Shown piece after piece: positions 27,301 to 36,000 of a stretch of 64,000 nucleotides of DNA (the first letter of the stretch is position 1; each line of letters begins with the position of its first letter). Below the pieces are notes generated by a model, which saw only the letters and a program-made list of their open reading frames with translations, had not been told where the DNA came from and did no database searches. The stretch is from assembly GCF_025370935.1 (NCBI RefSeq), contig NC_133473.1, forward strand, positions 6,737,943 to 6,801,942, given 5' to 3'. The translations under genes and the position numbers were made by a program. Source of the stretch: Choristoneura fumiferana. Its lineage: Eukaryota; Arthropoda; Insecta; Lepidoptera; Tortricidae.

Positions 27301-30300
27301 AAGCGTCGTGTTAGATCGTACTTTATAAAGAACAAATAGATTGTCAAAAAAATGCTGACTCTACTCTCGTATATATAAAGCACAAATCATTCAATGAAGA
27401 AAGAACTTTAAACTATACTTCACTTATTTACAAAATTACTAAACTACCATCTAAGGTCTTAGGCGCTACAAGAGTTAAAAAAGTCAAGACTCAAGATGCT
27501 AAACGAGTTCAGTTTATTACTAGTTATTTAATGAATAGACTACCGCTGTTAGCCTCTGACGGCTACAGCGCTTGCGACGTATTATTTTCATCAATAAAAC
27601 TATTAACGAGATTTGTTGACTGACTATTGCCAACACACAGCCTTTATAAACCTATGCAGCTAAGGACTTGAAATTTGAAAGACATGAGTATCATAGAGTT
27701 GCAGTAAGAAGGGATTTTTAGCTGAGGAGCATTGGCATACAGCCAGTTCAGTATAATATAAGCATATTATGCTTTAATTTTGATACAACCTAAACATGGT
27801 AAAGGTTTATTTAAATACTGAGATCATAAGTTCACACAAGTGGAAAAAACGGTATAATTATGTTTTTCATTCAAACATGTAGCGCACAATCACAGCATGG
27901 ATATTCAATTATTTCATCAAAACGGAACAATGGAGTTGTCAATATTCCCTGCGTTTTTAAAACGTTCGCTTTTGTTTTAAGAGTTATTGGTGCTCCTTTG
28001 TTTTTCTTGTCCGTGTGGGCCTGGACACATGTCGCCGGTACGGTGCCGTCTACGGTGTCACGGCGCGGCGCCGTCAAACGCTTGGTACGTACACGCTTGG
28101 TAGTTTTGACGGCGCCGCGCCGTGACACCGTAGACGGCACCGTACCGGCGACATGTGTCCAGGCCCTGTGTCAACGTTGTGCCGACGCGGCGCCGTGATG
28201 TCCGTTGCGTGGAAATAATTACACTGCCCTGAGCTTCCCTGGCTACCTAAGTACCGAGTTCCCTGCACTTTATCCCGGGAAATCCCGATGTTGATGAGTC
28301 CACACCCTATTTTCTTAGAAGTACCTACATATTATGGTTTGACGGCGAGATTGTTTGATTGCTTGATTATAATAGTTTTTTTAAATTCGACTGGATAGCA
28401 AACGAGCAAGTGGGTCTCCTGATGGTAAGAGATCACCACCGCCCATAAACATCAGGGTTATTGCAGATGCGTTGCCAACCTAGAGGCCTAAGATGGGATA
28501 CCTCAAGTGCCAGTAATTTTACCGGCTGTCTTACTCTCCACGCCGAAATACAACAGTGCAAGCACTGCTGCTTCACGGCAGGATTAGCGAACAAGATGGT
28601 GGTAGCAATCCGGGCGGACCTTGCACAAGGTCCTACCACCTGCAGTTTTAAGTTACTAACAAAAATTCTTCAATTTAAGACTGAATTTAGAGAATATCAT
28701 CAATATCATCATCATCTGATCTGATCATAGTAGTAAGCTAATACTTATACACCCACTGCGGGACACAGGCTTCTTCTCAGGATGAGATATGATGGGCCTA
28801 GTACGGATTGTGAACTTCAACGCACATCACTGAATGTTATCGCAGGTGTGCGTGGTTTCCTCACAATGCTCTCCTTCACCGTAAAGGTCATGGTAAGTTT
28901 AAAATGTAGGTAATTTTGGTGCATAAATTGCGAAACACAGAGAGGTGTGAACTCAAGCTTTCTTGCTTGAGAGGCCATGGGTCAAACCACTAGGTTTCTT
29001 GCGACTTCATGAGATATAACTAAATTAGATAATAATATTATAGATATATTTTTAATAAATAGTATAGGTATACCTATAATAAATGTATTTACGTTAAATT
29101 AATACTGGGGTTGGGGTTAACTTGTTTTGGTTTAGCAATGAAGTTTTTAAAATACCTACACAAGATTAATACATTATAGGGCCCCTTAAATATTATACTT
29201 AGCACAACGGACTAACCGAAACCGTAAAATTCACTTAAAGCAAGTATATTTTACTTATGTAATAATTTAATATGCAGCGTCAAAAACATTTTTTATTTGG
29301 CAAAATCATACACGCCAGCTATGATTTTATCATAGGCAGTTTTTTGCACCCGTAACCACGACTGAATATTTTACTCGTAATAGCTTTCCAATCGTCACGT
29401 CGTTTACTTTTCTTTCAACTATTGTTTCCACTTTCTTCCGATCGAAATCGTTCATTACGGTGGCAATAGTTGGAAGTATGGACAATACGTGTACATAATT
29501 GCATGGGAAATACAATCACGGTAGTGCAGAATCGGTAATAAATAACAATCAGCATTTCTTACTTACATTGAATTATCTTGAAGTAGAAAAAGACACAAAT
29601 AAGGCAGAGCAAAAAATAAACAAAAAGAAAATAATGCTTGACATCGATAACGAGGTGTGTGATACGAGTGGTAGAGCTATTTCTTCTTACTTTTATACGT
29701 TTTCGTAGTAACATTAAGTGGGTACTTCAGGTAATTGCGTGCATATACTAATTACATACTGTTAAAATATGGGCCAATAGAATGCTTGCGAATTGTTAAG
29801 AATGTGTAAAAAGTAGGATATTAACGAGCCATTCAATATTTACGATAGAAATGTGTGAATTGGCCTTTAGCGTATTACTTACGTTTTTTGTCTGCTCGCC
29901 TTTCGCGATTGTTTATTAAAATTTAATACGAATGCAATCGATTTATGTTTCTTTTTAGTTACGAAAAGAGTAAAAATGCAATAGGTAATTACTTACCCAG
30001 TATAAAGGTCGCGTAACAATTGAAGCATAATTAGACCTTAGTGATTTATAGTTTTCGTTGCCAGTTTTTAAAAGCTGGGATTGTTTGTTTTGCCGTAGTC
30101 AAAAATGAAGTGACAACTTGAGGTTAAGTTACTTATTCATTAAAATAGGTCTAAGTGTAATTATTGTTATTTTTTTATTTTGACATTGTACCTACATTTT
30201 AATTATTTTTGAATGATTATTTTATGTCTCAATTAAATTAGAATTCACTCGTCTTCATGGAATTTGAACTCAGATTTTGGTCCTTATCTTAATTTAAAAC

Positions 30301-30548
30301 CCCGCAACAATTAATTCATAAACACGCGAAAACAATGAAAATCTTACCCGAAAACAGTCATCTGAAACACTGTACACCCCCACATCTCTATCAGAGATCC
30401 CTGTCATGTACGCCTCGTCCATCTTCAGAGCTGTGATATTCAAACCCTCATGTTCTGTCACTCCAGGATCCTCCAACCAGCTCCGAATCGCCTCCCGGTA
30501 CCACTGCCAAGTGTTATTGGTCACCATCACTGTATTTGTATCATTCAT
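355..30548 (-). CDS. Hgsnat: Heparan-alpha-glucosaminide N-acetyltransferase, 5' four exons (runs off left edge)
   Basis: HGSNAT is a lysosomal membrane enzyme that passes acetyl groups from cytosolic acetyl-CoA to the terminal glucosamine of heparan sulfate during its breakdown. Exons in minus-strand order are 30348-30548 (ATG, 67 codons), 24616-24746, 21591-21706 and 355-511. All junctions are GT-AG and phases match (0, 2, 1, then 2 at the last donor). The first three exons give a luminal domain with conserved cysteines (DDCFRCPFEL; QFGVYNLNV). Exon 4 gives a membrane helix (LLLAIGVLLGIWVLYGLVRL), then a basic stretch and RLRALDTFRG, matching the human RLRSVDTFRG motif at the start of the catalytic membrane domain. 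The remaining helices and catalytic histidine lie left of the window. The visible N-terminus has no signal peptide and an in-frame stop lies two codons upstream, so an earlier coding exon may be missed or the start may differ. Intron 3 (512-21590) hosts the antisense esterase cluster. Confidence 0.85.
512..1289. other. AT-rich intronic spacer before the esterase cluster
   Basis: Part of HGSNAT intron 3. I see no credible coding exon or recognisable repeat. A GATA-type motif (GATAA at 1241) sits near its right end, just upstream of COE1. Confidence 0.4.
1290..1316 (+). promoter_or_regulatory. Conserved 5' element upstream of COE1
   Basis: A stretch containing CAGTTGTGTTATAAGAGCAG, followed by GGAGGCAACTC, lies about 60 bases before the COE1 ATG. 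The same element recurs at the same place before every paralogue (4044, 6502, 8400, 10858, 13488). It resembles an arthropod initiator-type core (CAGTT) with downstream sequence, so it is probably the start of transcription. A GATAA motif lies about 50 bases upstream. Function is inferred from position and conservation only. Confidence 0.45.
1352..3384 (+). CDS. Secreted type-B carboxylesterase 1 (COE1)
   Basis: An alpha/beta-hydrolase that should cleave carboxylic esters outside the cell. Three exons: 1352-1534, 1859-3117 and 3198-3384, with donors GTAAGT and GTAAGC and acceptors TTTCAG and TTTTAG. The protein is 542 aa, normal for insect carboxylesterases. It starts with a signal peptide (MKALIVLSIVFVVNVYG) and the paralogue signature DPLVLINQGLVRG. 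The oxyanion HGG is at residues 129-131. The catalytic triad is complete: Ser209 in GQSAG (207-211), Glu332 in NTDFEYRGD and His437 in AAHSAELPF. The C-terminus carries MAFWDLFYSIYG, shared by all paralogues. An AATAAA at 3421-3426 is a good polyA signal. First gene of the tandem cluster in HGSNAT intron 3. The substrate is unknown; lepidopteran relatives include antennal, gut and integument esterases that take odorant or dietary esters. Confidence 0.93.
4044..4068 (+). promoter_or_regulatory. Conserved 5' element upstream of the esterase pseudogene
   Basis: CGGCAGTTGTGTTATACGAG and the following TAGTG match the element before the intact esterases, about 35 bases before the former ATG. A GATAAATAA motif lies at 4011. 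The second copy of the duplication has the same element at 8400-8424. The promoter therefore outlived the reading frame. Confidence 0.4.
4103..5876 (+). pseudogene. Carboxylesterase pseudogene (psiCOE2), first copy
   Basis: The layout matches COE1 (signal peptide exon from 4103, main exon from about 4373, last exon from 5714 to the stop at 5874-5876), but the frame is broken several times. Against COE1 there is a deletion of about 7 bases in exon 1 near 4222, a two-base deletion near 4765, insertions and a deletion just before the nucleophile elbow near 4800, and a garbled stretch at 5240-5310. The exon 2 donor is lost: GGATAACT stands where the paralogues have GGGTAAG. GQSAG (near 4815) and SHSAELPYLF (near 5500) remain readable, so decay is fairly recent. 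AATAAA at 6066-6071 remains. All main lesions are shared with the copy at 8460-10235; this copy also lacks one codon near 4986. Confidence 0.9.
6502..7732 (+). pseudogene. Carboxylesterase COE3, truncated and frameshifted copy ending at assembly gap
   Basis: The ATG is at 6566. Exon 1 (6566-6751) and exon 2 (from 6984) repeat the intact COE3 at 10922, but the sequence stops at the N run at 7733. Near the gap it lacks single bases that the intact copy has: one in GCAGAAAGTGG near 7490, one in CTTAGCCCTGAC near 7507, and one in the stretch matching GAACCGTCC near 7713. Indels crowding towards a gap suggest poor consensus sequence rather than a real dead gene. The oxyanion region reads WIHGGG, where the intact copy has WFHGGG. 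The span given includes the conserved 5' element at 6502-6530. Most likely this is the same gene as 10922-12887 seen on the other haplotype. Confidence 0.75.
7733..7832. other. Assembly gap of exactly 100 N
   Basis: A gap of conventional unknown size. Its left flank (to 7732) corresponds to 12095 and its right flank (7833) corresponds to 3475, so the gap sits exactly at the junction of two copies of one 4.26-kb segment. Confidence 0.98.
8460..10235 (+). pseudogene. Carboxylesterase pseudogene (psiCOE2), second copy
   Basis: Counterpart of 4103-5876 with the same disabling changes: the shortened exon 1 near 8578, the lost bases near 9118, disruption before GQSAG near 9165, the garbled stretch near 9600-9665, and the dead donor GGATAACT near 9993. 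It keeps the NDQQ residues lost in the first copy, and its exon 2 starts with fewer G and A repeats. The last exon ends with TAA at 10233-10235; AATAAA is at 10425-10430. The shared lesions show the gene was dead before the two copies separated. Confidence 0.9.
10858..10886 (+). promoter_or_regulatory. Conserved 5' element upstream of COE3
   Basis: GGCAGTTGCATTGCAAGAGT, then AGAGGAAGC, about 60 bases before the COE3 ATG, matches the element before the other paralogues. A TTTATC (reverse GATAA) motif lies about 20 bases upstream, at about 10841. Confidence 0.42.
10922..12887 (+). CDS. Secreted type-B carboxylesterase 3 (COE3), complete
   Basis: Three exons, 10922-11107, 11345-12579 and 12713-12887, phases 0 and 2 as in COE1; 531 aa. 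Signal peptide MKDIVIFLILSLVVNVYG. The triad is Ser207, Glu330 (NTDLEYLGD) and His435 (GAGHSAELPYLF). The nucleophile elbow reads GGFSAG, so the residue before the serine is Phe where COE1, COE4 and most of the family have Gln. The general GxSxG pattern is kept, so activity is expected, but the pocket may differ. The oxyanion motif is FHGGG. AATAAA at 12916-12921. This is the reliable version of the copy broken at 6566-7732. Confidence 0.92.
13488..13517 (+). promoter_or_regulatory. Conserved 5' element upstream of COE4
   Basis: CGGCAGTTGCATTACGAAAG, then TAGTGGAAGC, about 70 bases before the COE4 ATG, is the same element as in the paralogues. A TTTATCTTT motif (reverse GATAA) at 13471 lies just upstream. 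Confidence 0.42.
13559..15342 (+). CDS. Secreted type-B carboxylesterase 4 (COE4)
   Basis: Three exons, 13559-13741, 13827-15064 and 15144-15342, with a very short first intron (85 bases, acceptor TTTTAAG); 539 aa. Signal peptide MKILILLSILFIVNVRS, then VDPLVIISQGLVRG. Oxyanion WIHGGG, Ser207 in AGQSAG, Glu330 (NTNAEYLGD) and His436 (GASHSAELSYLF) complete the triad. The tail after the shared MAFWDLFHSIYG is longer than in COE3 and ends with two extra acidic residues around a cysteine. AATAAA at 15437-15442. Last gene of the cluster. The frame is open throughout and I see no lesion. Confidence 0.93.
16773..16866. repeat. Short inverted-repeat element (MITE-like)
   Basis: GAGGCCGTATTGCCTA at 16773-16788 is the exact reverse complement of 16851-16866, and inner parts (CGATCGC on both sides) also pair. 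The 94-base unit folds on itself almost entirely. No clear target duplication is visible. Confidence 0.7.
18782..18960 (+). repeat. Fragment of a common lepidopteran retroposon
   Basis: Contains the strings GTCAAAATATCTTTATTCAG, CACTTATGAATGTCAAAAAA and CCACCGGTTCGGAAA, in the order I know from a highly repeated lepidopteran interspersed family, probably the end of a non-LTR retrotransposon. Related tails are at 39780-39930 and 63240-63300. Confidence 0.55.
19121..19558. mobile_element. GC-rich foldback element with three related arms
   Basis: The left arm (about 19121-19287) and right arm (about 19390-19558) are long imperfect reverse complements (GTGCACACTGGCG against GCGCTAGTGCGCAC; AAGCCACGTACGGTCATA against its complement near 19405-19425). 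Between them a further copy begins again with GGGCTTGTGCACATTGCGC at 19290. It is strongly GC-rich in an AT-rich region. There is no transposase, so it is a non-autonomous foldback or MITE-type transposon. The open frames across it are by-products of this composition. Confidence 0.72.
20506..20539. repeat. (TTTC)n microsatellite
   Basis: A pyrimidine-only run of TTTC repeats and T stretches. It follows AT-rich sequence resembling the tail of a retroposon (repeated TTGTATTGTTT units). Confidence 0.7.
20741..20901. mobile_element. Possible terminus of a pogo/Tigger-like DNA transposon
   Basis: The string GTTCGGATAATCGACGCTCC near 20874, and a weaker repeat of it just before, resemble the subterminal ATAATCG-type repeats of pogo/Tigger elements. 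I find no matching opposite end and no transposase, so the call is weak. Confidence 0.3.
21475..21559. mobile_element. Short MITE with 19-base inverted ends
   Basis: GTCGTTCACGAAGACGCGT at 21475 pairs with ACGCGTCATCGTGAATGAC at 21541-21559 with two mismatches. It lies 31 bases downstream of the HGSNAT exon 3 donor on the minus strand. Confidence 0.65.
21815..22107 (-). mobile_element. tRNA-derived SINE
   Basis: On the minus strand the head reads GTGGCCTAGTGGTTTGACC (RNA polymerase III box A type) and is followed by CGCCTCTCAAGCAGAGG. The body has the recurring strings CCTGCACAAACCTGCGAAGC and CGCACTGGGCCCGCGTGGG. Other copies are at 28690-29005, 35400-35640 and 62815-63230. This one overlaps the acceptor side of HGSNAT exon 3 only at a distance (about 110 bases). 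Confidence 0.72.
22108..24615. other. HGSNAT intron 2, left part; no gene seen
   Basis: AT-rich. Short open frames such as 23048-23269 have no recognisable content. A fragment at about 23836-23912 (AAGTCCACTGTTGGACATA) matches the non-LTR fragments at 61490 and 63520. Confidence 0.45.
25670..25825. mobile_element. MITE with 20-base inverted ends
   Basis: GACGGTTGAAAGGCTAATTG at 25670-25689 is the exact reverse complement of 25806-25825. It has no coding capacity and sits in HGSNAT intron 1. Confidence 0.75.
26144..26706. mobile_element. Larger inverted-repeat element
   Basis: Imperfect arms of about 50 bases (26144-26195 and 26652-26706) share AGTAGAGGAGCCCA with its complement TGGGCTCCTCTACT and further pairing on both sides. 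The 450-base centre has no recognisable transposase. Confidence 0.45.
28017..28166. repeat. Perfect 62-bp palindrome, GC-rich
   Basis: Bases 28017-28078 are the exact reverse complement of 28105-28166 (outer end GGGCCTGGACACATG, inner end GGCGCCGTCAAA), around a 26-base centre that itself holds CGCTTGGTA twice. No mismatch in 62 pairs means a very recent event or active homogenisation. A further partial copy (GCGGCGCCGTGA) follows at about 28187. Confidence 0.88.
28375..28645 (-). mobile_element. PolyA-tailed retroposon, copy 1
   Basis: On the minus strand it starts TGCAGGTGGTAGGACCTTG, runs through GTGAAGCAGCAGTGCTTGC and CAGGAGACCCACTTGCTCG, and ends in an A-rich tail. The architecture resembles lepidopteran SINE or truncated LINE 3' ends whose core is GTAGGACC followed by GTGAAGCAG. 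Six more copies lie in this window. Confidence 0.75.
28690..29005 (-). mobile_element. tRNA-derived SINE, diverged copy
   Basis: Same family as 21815-22107 (GCTTGAGAGGCCATGGGTCA, CAAACCACTAGG, CACTGCGGGACACAGGCTTC). It is more degraded and begins 45 bases after retroposon copy 1. Confidence 0.6.
29006..30347. other. HGSNAT intron 1 near exon 1; no gene seen
   Basis: AT-rich with several short open frames but no domain, splice context or repeat I recognise. Confidence 0.4.
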
Positions 30549-30870
30549 GTTTCACAATACGTTCACAAATTTTAAAATTAGAACAGCACTTTTATAACAT
30601 ATGTTTTTTTTTATAAAAACGGCAGTTCATTCATGCCAGTTTGTTTATGTTGCGCACACGCCGGCGGGGGCGTCCGATCCGACGCAAGCACGAAAACGCA
30701 CTGCCTGTGCCGGGCTTGTTGGTAATCCCGATGCCTCCGGTGACCGGTATAACGAGTGTCGCAGAACTCGCAGGCTCCCCAGTGGACCTAGCGCACCAGT
30801 TTTTGTCGCTGACATAAAGAGTACATCCCTTAATAACCAGTAGAAGGCAATAGGAATGATGACGTACATA
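30549..30870 (-). promoter_or_regulatory. Likely 5' flank of HGSNAT
   Basis: Immediately upstream of the first recognised HGSNAT codon. The part at 30650-30800 is clearly richer in G, C and CpG than its surroundings. It could contain the promoter and leader. An open minus frame at 30645-30869 begins with a hydrophobic stretch (IIPIAFYWLL) but I cannot connect it to exon 1. Confidence 0.3.
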
Positions 30871-32449
30871 GCCTTATATGCTAGTGTCCATAATCCATTT
30901 TTGTATGTGAAAATAAACTAGGTACACATACGAACGAGCATACTTACACGATTCGCTTAATCAGTAAGATAACTATCGATCTTTTACTTAAGTAACGTAT
31001 TCTAAATACTCGTAAGAAGAAAGAATAATGGAGAAATTAAATTAATTAGCTATCAATAAAGTTTATTTTTAAAATTTATACAGATAAGATATATTTTTTA
31101 TACAACGTGTTAAATTTTCCTTGATTTCGTTAATTTCAACAGATGGTTCTGTTTATTGAGAGAAACTACCTGGTAATTAACTTTTTGGCCAAGACGAATC
31201 GTTTTTTTTATACATACTTAATAGCTTCACATCAGTCATTTGCAGAGGTCACAAACTTGCGAAACGATGCATAAGACAGACATGTGTGTTAAAAAACTTT
31301 AGTTACTGACTCTAAAAAATTTCATATATTTACTGTTTTGCTGTACATTAATTGTCTTTATTCTTGATTATCTTTTAAACAGTAAGAGTTCTTAGGCGAC
31401 TAGTGGCTTGAAGAAATTAACTTAATTTCATCTGTTGAACCCTTCTGTTGTTCCCTTAGGAGGTTTTAACGGAAGTCAAAAATAACACAACAGGTACAAA
31501 TTAATTATATATTTTATAAATAAGAACAAACCTTTACTAATATTATAAATGCGAAAGTGAGTTGGTTTATTTGTTTGTTCCGTTTTTATGCCTTAATAAC
31601 TAATAAAGAAGCTGAATCGCGTACCTGCCAAAGAAATCGAAGTGAAATTGATTGTTAAAAGGTTCCACCTAGATATGCGATTAAATAACTCTATATTTTG
31701 TATCGTAGTAAGCCACTTCATAATGGAACTTAATCTTAGTAGCATTATAATAATTTCTCCATCAACGTATTCAAAAGCAGTCGAAAATTACCACACACAA
31801 TTGTCAAAAATAAACAATATTAATATTTTTTTATCGCAAAATACTTCATAAACAAACCCGTTTAAATGTACACATCAAGAATTAATCCTTCAGTACCGGA
31901 ACAAATTATTTATTTGATTGCTCTGCGAATCTAAGTATGTGGAAGATTTTATTCCAACAAAACGTACCTAATTAAATCTCACTAACGTTTATCTCCACGC
32001 AAAGTCTTTAGAGGTAAACTCTACAACTCGTCCATATTACGTGTATGTATGAATATTTTGTAGGAATTAAATCTTTCACATACCTTCGATTCGATGTAAT
32101 TAAAAAGTGTACCTACCTACCTAAAGTTTATAATAAATGGGTATACCTAGTTTTACTTTTAACATCCATTCGCTGTAAAAAAAATCGATTTAGTTTAGTA
32201 GTGTCAAAATATAGAGCAGTAATTAAACGTGCAGAAAATGAGCAAATTTTTATTTGAATCATTTGGAAGTGCTACGAGTTTGAAGTTTGTCTGGTTATGC
32301 ACTTGTTTTTGTTTGTTTGTGTCAAATTTGGAACCGTATTTCTAAACTTCATCTGCTTTATAATGGCTTTATTATAATGGATTACTTTACAAATATTCGT
32401 TTACATTACAAATATTATATTACAAGTACTTAGTTTATATTTTTGTTAG
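30871..32449. other. Intergenic region between HGSNAT and the lipase gene
   Basis: AT-rich; no exon or well-defined repeat recognised. The two genes are divergent, so promoters of both may lie between 30549 and 33040. Confidence 0.45.
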
Positions 32450-32723
32450 ATTTTTTTTTATTCGGCTAGATAGCACACGAGCAAGTGGGTCTCCTGATGG
32501 TAAGAGATCACCACCGCCCATAAACATCTGCGACACCAGGGGTATTGCAGATGCGTTGCCAACATAGAGGCCTAAGATGGGATACCTCAAGTGCTAGTAA
32601 CCGGCTGTCTTACTCTCCACGCCGAAACACAACAGTGCATGCACTGCTGCTTCACGGCAGGATTAGCGAGCAAGATGATGGTAGCAATCCGGGCGGACCT
32701 TGCACAAGGTCCTACCACCTGCA
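32450..32723 (-). mobile_element. PolyA-tailed retroposon, copy 2
   Basis: Near full-length relative of 28375-28645, in the same orientation, with a small deletion near 32598 (AGTAACCGGCTG in place of AGTAATTTTACCGGCTG). It lies about 320 bases upstream of the lipase start. Confidence 0.75.
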
Positions 32724-33040
32724 AAAAAAAATCGCTTTCATTTAAGTCACCGCGGTGCGACCGCTTAGTTGGAGTGCTTAACTTAGTATGCGTTTCGCGT
32801 TGCACCAATGACCCAAATGGGTCCCTAAATAATTCTTCACTTTATTTTGATGAAGTTAGCCCTGGCATGGCAAAAAACCGGTACTGTTCAGCCAAGTTTG
32901 TATATATATTACCAGTACTACGCGTTACTGAATTGATTACCTTACGACCTTCGCTCAGGAAACTCTAACTTCATCAGTAATGTGATGAATTAGTGCGTGC
33001 TCAGTCGTATATCGTTTATATCTATTTATTGAAAGATAAA

Positions 33041-36000
33041 ATGGTATTTACGTTTTTAGTACTGTTATGTGCGTGTGGGTGTGTTTTTGCAATTGATACC
33101 GGGTTCCCGGCTGGTTATATGGGGGACTGTGAGTTTCATTCAGATATAAATTTATAGAATTACAATAAAATACGACTAATAGGTAACTTAAGATAACACG
33201 TCAAAAAAAGTAGGATATAAGTTACCATGTACATAGGTGACCGACTTGCTCCTTTGAAGAAAGAAAGATTTCATTTACACACTTAATTTCAAATTTAATT
33301 GTCTCATAATAAGAGCAAGTTTTCAAAAGTGTGGGTTAAATTTTAAAATAGTCATACTCTAGAGCAGTGTTTGTCAAACTTTTTCAGGACGCCCCCCCCC
33401 CCTTGGTTGGAAAAATATTTGGCGACCCCCTGCCTACCTCCACTTAAATACGTTATTTGTATTATCCTACATACGTTGATAGATATTGATAATACAATTG
33501 AATAATCCGACACAATAACGGTGAGAGTATTTTATAAATACCGTGACCCCCTAAAGGGGCATCCACGACCCACAGTTTGAAAAACACTGCTCTAGAGATC
33601 TAGACCAACCAACCCTGCAGGATAAAGTGTAATAATAATTAACAAGTTAATGCTGATCTAAGAACACTGCATAACGATAAATTACTCCACCCAGGTCCAG
33701 GGATGTACAATGACACACAGTTCTCGGACAGTACAAAGCGCTCCCTGTCTGTGGTAGTGATGTGGCCAACCAATGGTTTCATCCGCAGTCAGGAGAGGAA
33801 GTGCCAGCTTAGTGTCCGCGGCGCTGCCTGTGTAGCTCGACACCTGAACCTTAACAAAAGAAAGACACAGGTGAGGGTTTTGATCTAAATGCCTCCAGAA
33901 TTATCTATAGTGTAATGTCAACTAGCACTAACTTACCTATATCTTAAAAACTGTACTCGTAATAGTCTATTAATTGCGATAGTATCCAGAAATATAAAAA
34001 GTACAATTTTTTTATCATAATGGCCGGGCATTATGAAAAAATGACCAATATGAGATAGCAATTTGATAAAACCTATTCAATTAATTACATTGCCCGGGCA
34101 TTATACATAAGTAATGTCTATCCCCTATTGGGCAAAGTAATAAAAAAACATGTCTCATTACTATTTTATTTTTTATTTTTACGTAAAATTTAATGAATCT
34201 TTAGATATCTATCAAAATCTGTAAAGTAAGTAATCTTAATGGTAGAATTTTATTCTGGCACTCGCCGGCCGCTGCCGCTCGCTCGCTGCGCTCGTCGTCG
34301 CACCTAGCTCTCCGATTGAATGAATCAGACTACAGCCACCCAAGAATCAGTTGTAATCAAATTGCCCAACGATCATGAAGCAATATTCATAAAGCCCGGA
34401 CAGTGTGATAAATAATTTACATAATAATTATCACTTTGCCCGGCATAGCTTGTCATTATTCATAATGCCCGGGCATTATATATAATGCCCTTATTAATCA
34501 CTTGGTCCATAACATATCTGTAATTAATGGCAAATGAGTTGCATCATTCATCTAAAGACTCGTATCTGTTGATGCCGTTTAAGGTAATTTTGACACAATA
34601 TTTTTCACAACACCTTTGTCAAGGTTAAGCTGGTTGGAATGTTAAAAATAAAAATATTAAATCATTGGCAAGTAAACATCAATTAAAAACGTTAATTGTT
34701 GTTTACCTTCTTTTTGCGTTTGCCATACTTTTGACCCGACTGCCCGAAGGAAGTATTTCATACTAAAGTATGAAAAAGTTTAAAGTTTACTTTTTCTCTG
34801 ATTTTGTATTTTATTTAATAAGTACCTAGTCGTAGAAAAACGCAACGCAATGTATGCAACGTTGTAAAAGTGAGTCAAAAAAATCTCGAAGCGTCTTCTT
34901 ACGATGTTCGCTACGCTCACATCGTAACTCAGGCCACTCGCCTTTTTTCATACAGTTGAATAAAATACTTTTTTTACCCTGTGCGTCACTTCCTGCTGTA
35001 CTTATGGATATCAATTAACTTTTTTCTTTTCGATTTGCGTATTGAATGTCAGCGCTAAATTTAACAAATAAGATATTCACTGAATGTCTCAGAGCGTGAT
35101 AGTTTTTTTTTATTCTACTGGATGGCAAACGAGCAAATGGGTCTCCTGATGGTAAGAGATAACAACCGCCCACAATCATCTACAACACCAGGGGTATTGC
35201 AGATGCGTTGCCAACCTAGAGGCCTAAGATGGGATACCGCAAGTGCCAGTAATTTCACCGGCTGTCTTACTCTCCACGCCGAAACACAACAGTGCAAGCA
35301 CTGCTGCTTCACGGCAGGATTAGCGAGCAAGATGGTGGTAGCAATGCGGGCGCCTGCAAACAGTATTTACCTAATGGAGATCCTGTATACCATATTTTAC
35401 ATGATCTCGGCCTATGTAAATACGTCCCACTGCAGGGCACAGATCTCCTCCCAACTTTACGGTGATGGAAAAATACCGTGAGTAAACCTGCTGCCTGAAT
35501 TTAATAGTGTATGTGATATTTAATAGTGTATGTAAATTACACATAGGTACACTATTAAATTCCTTCGCAGTTGTGTGCAGGTTTACTCACGGTATTTGTC
35601 CATCACCCAAAAGTTAATGGTTAATTTCGAAAGTAATTTCAAATGTAGTACACCGCCACTACATCTCCTAAATATTTATTTATTCGACGGTGGAAGCTTT
35701 TACATTTCTACTGAACATAAATTATTATACCTACTACACTACTATACATATATATTATACCTAGGCACATCTCTAATACGTATAGGGACTGAAAGAACTA
35801 GATACCCTGAGGTAATGACAATAGAATGTTTCCATAACCATGTAATTTTTATTTTTTATATATTTTTAATTTACTTTGTTTCACTTGTACAGTCGGCCCA
35901 TGAAAATGTTGAGCACTTTAGTACTTTGTCAAATTAAACCAGATCAAGGCAGAGTGGTACGCGTGTTGAAATAGGTTGTCAATGTCAATGTGACATGGTT

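Noticed and set aside
27860..28268. Open frames across the palindrome
   Set aside because: Near mirror-image frames on both strands come from the perfect inverted repeat, not from a gene.
32591..32968. 125-codon open frame upstream of the lipase
   Set aside because: The start is retroposon sequence that gives the same frame (KHCCFTAGLA-like) at every copy in the window.
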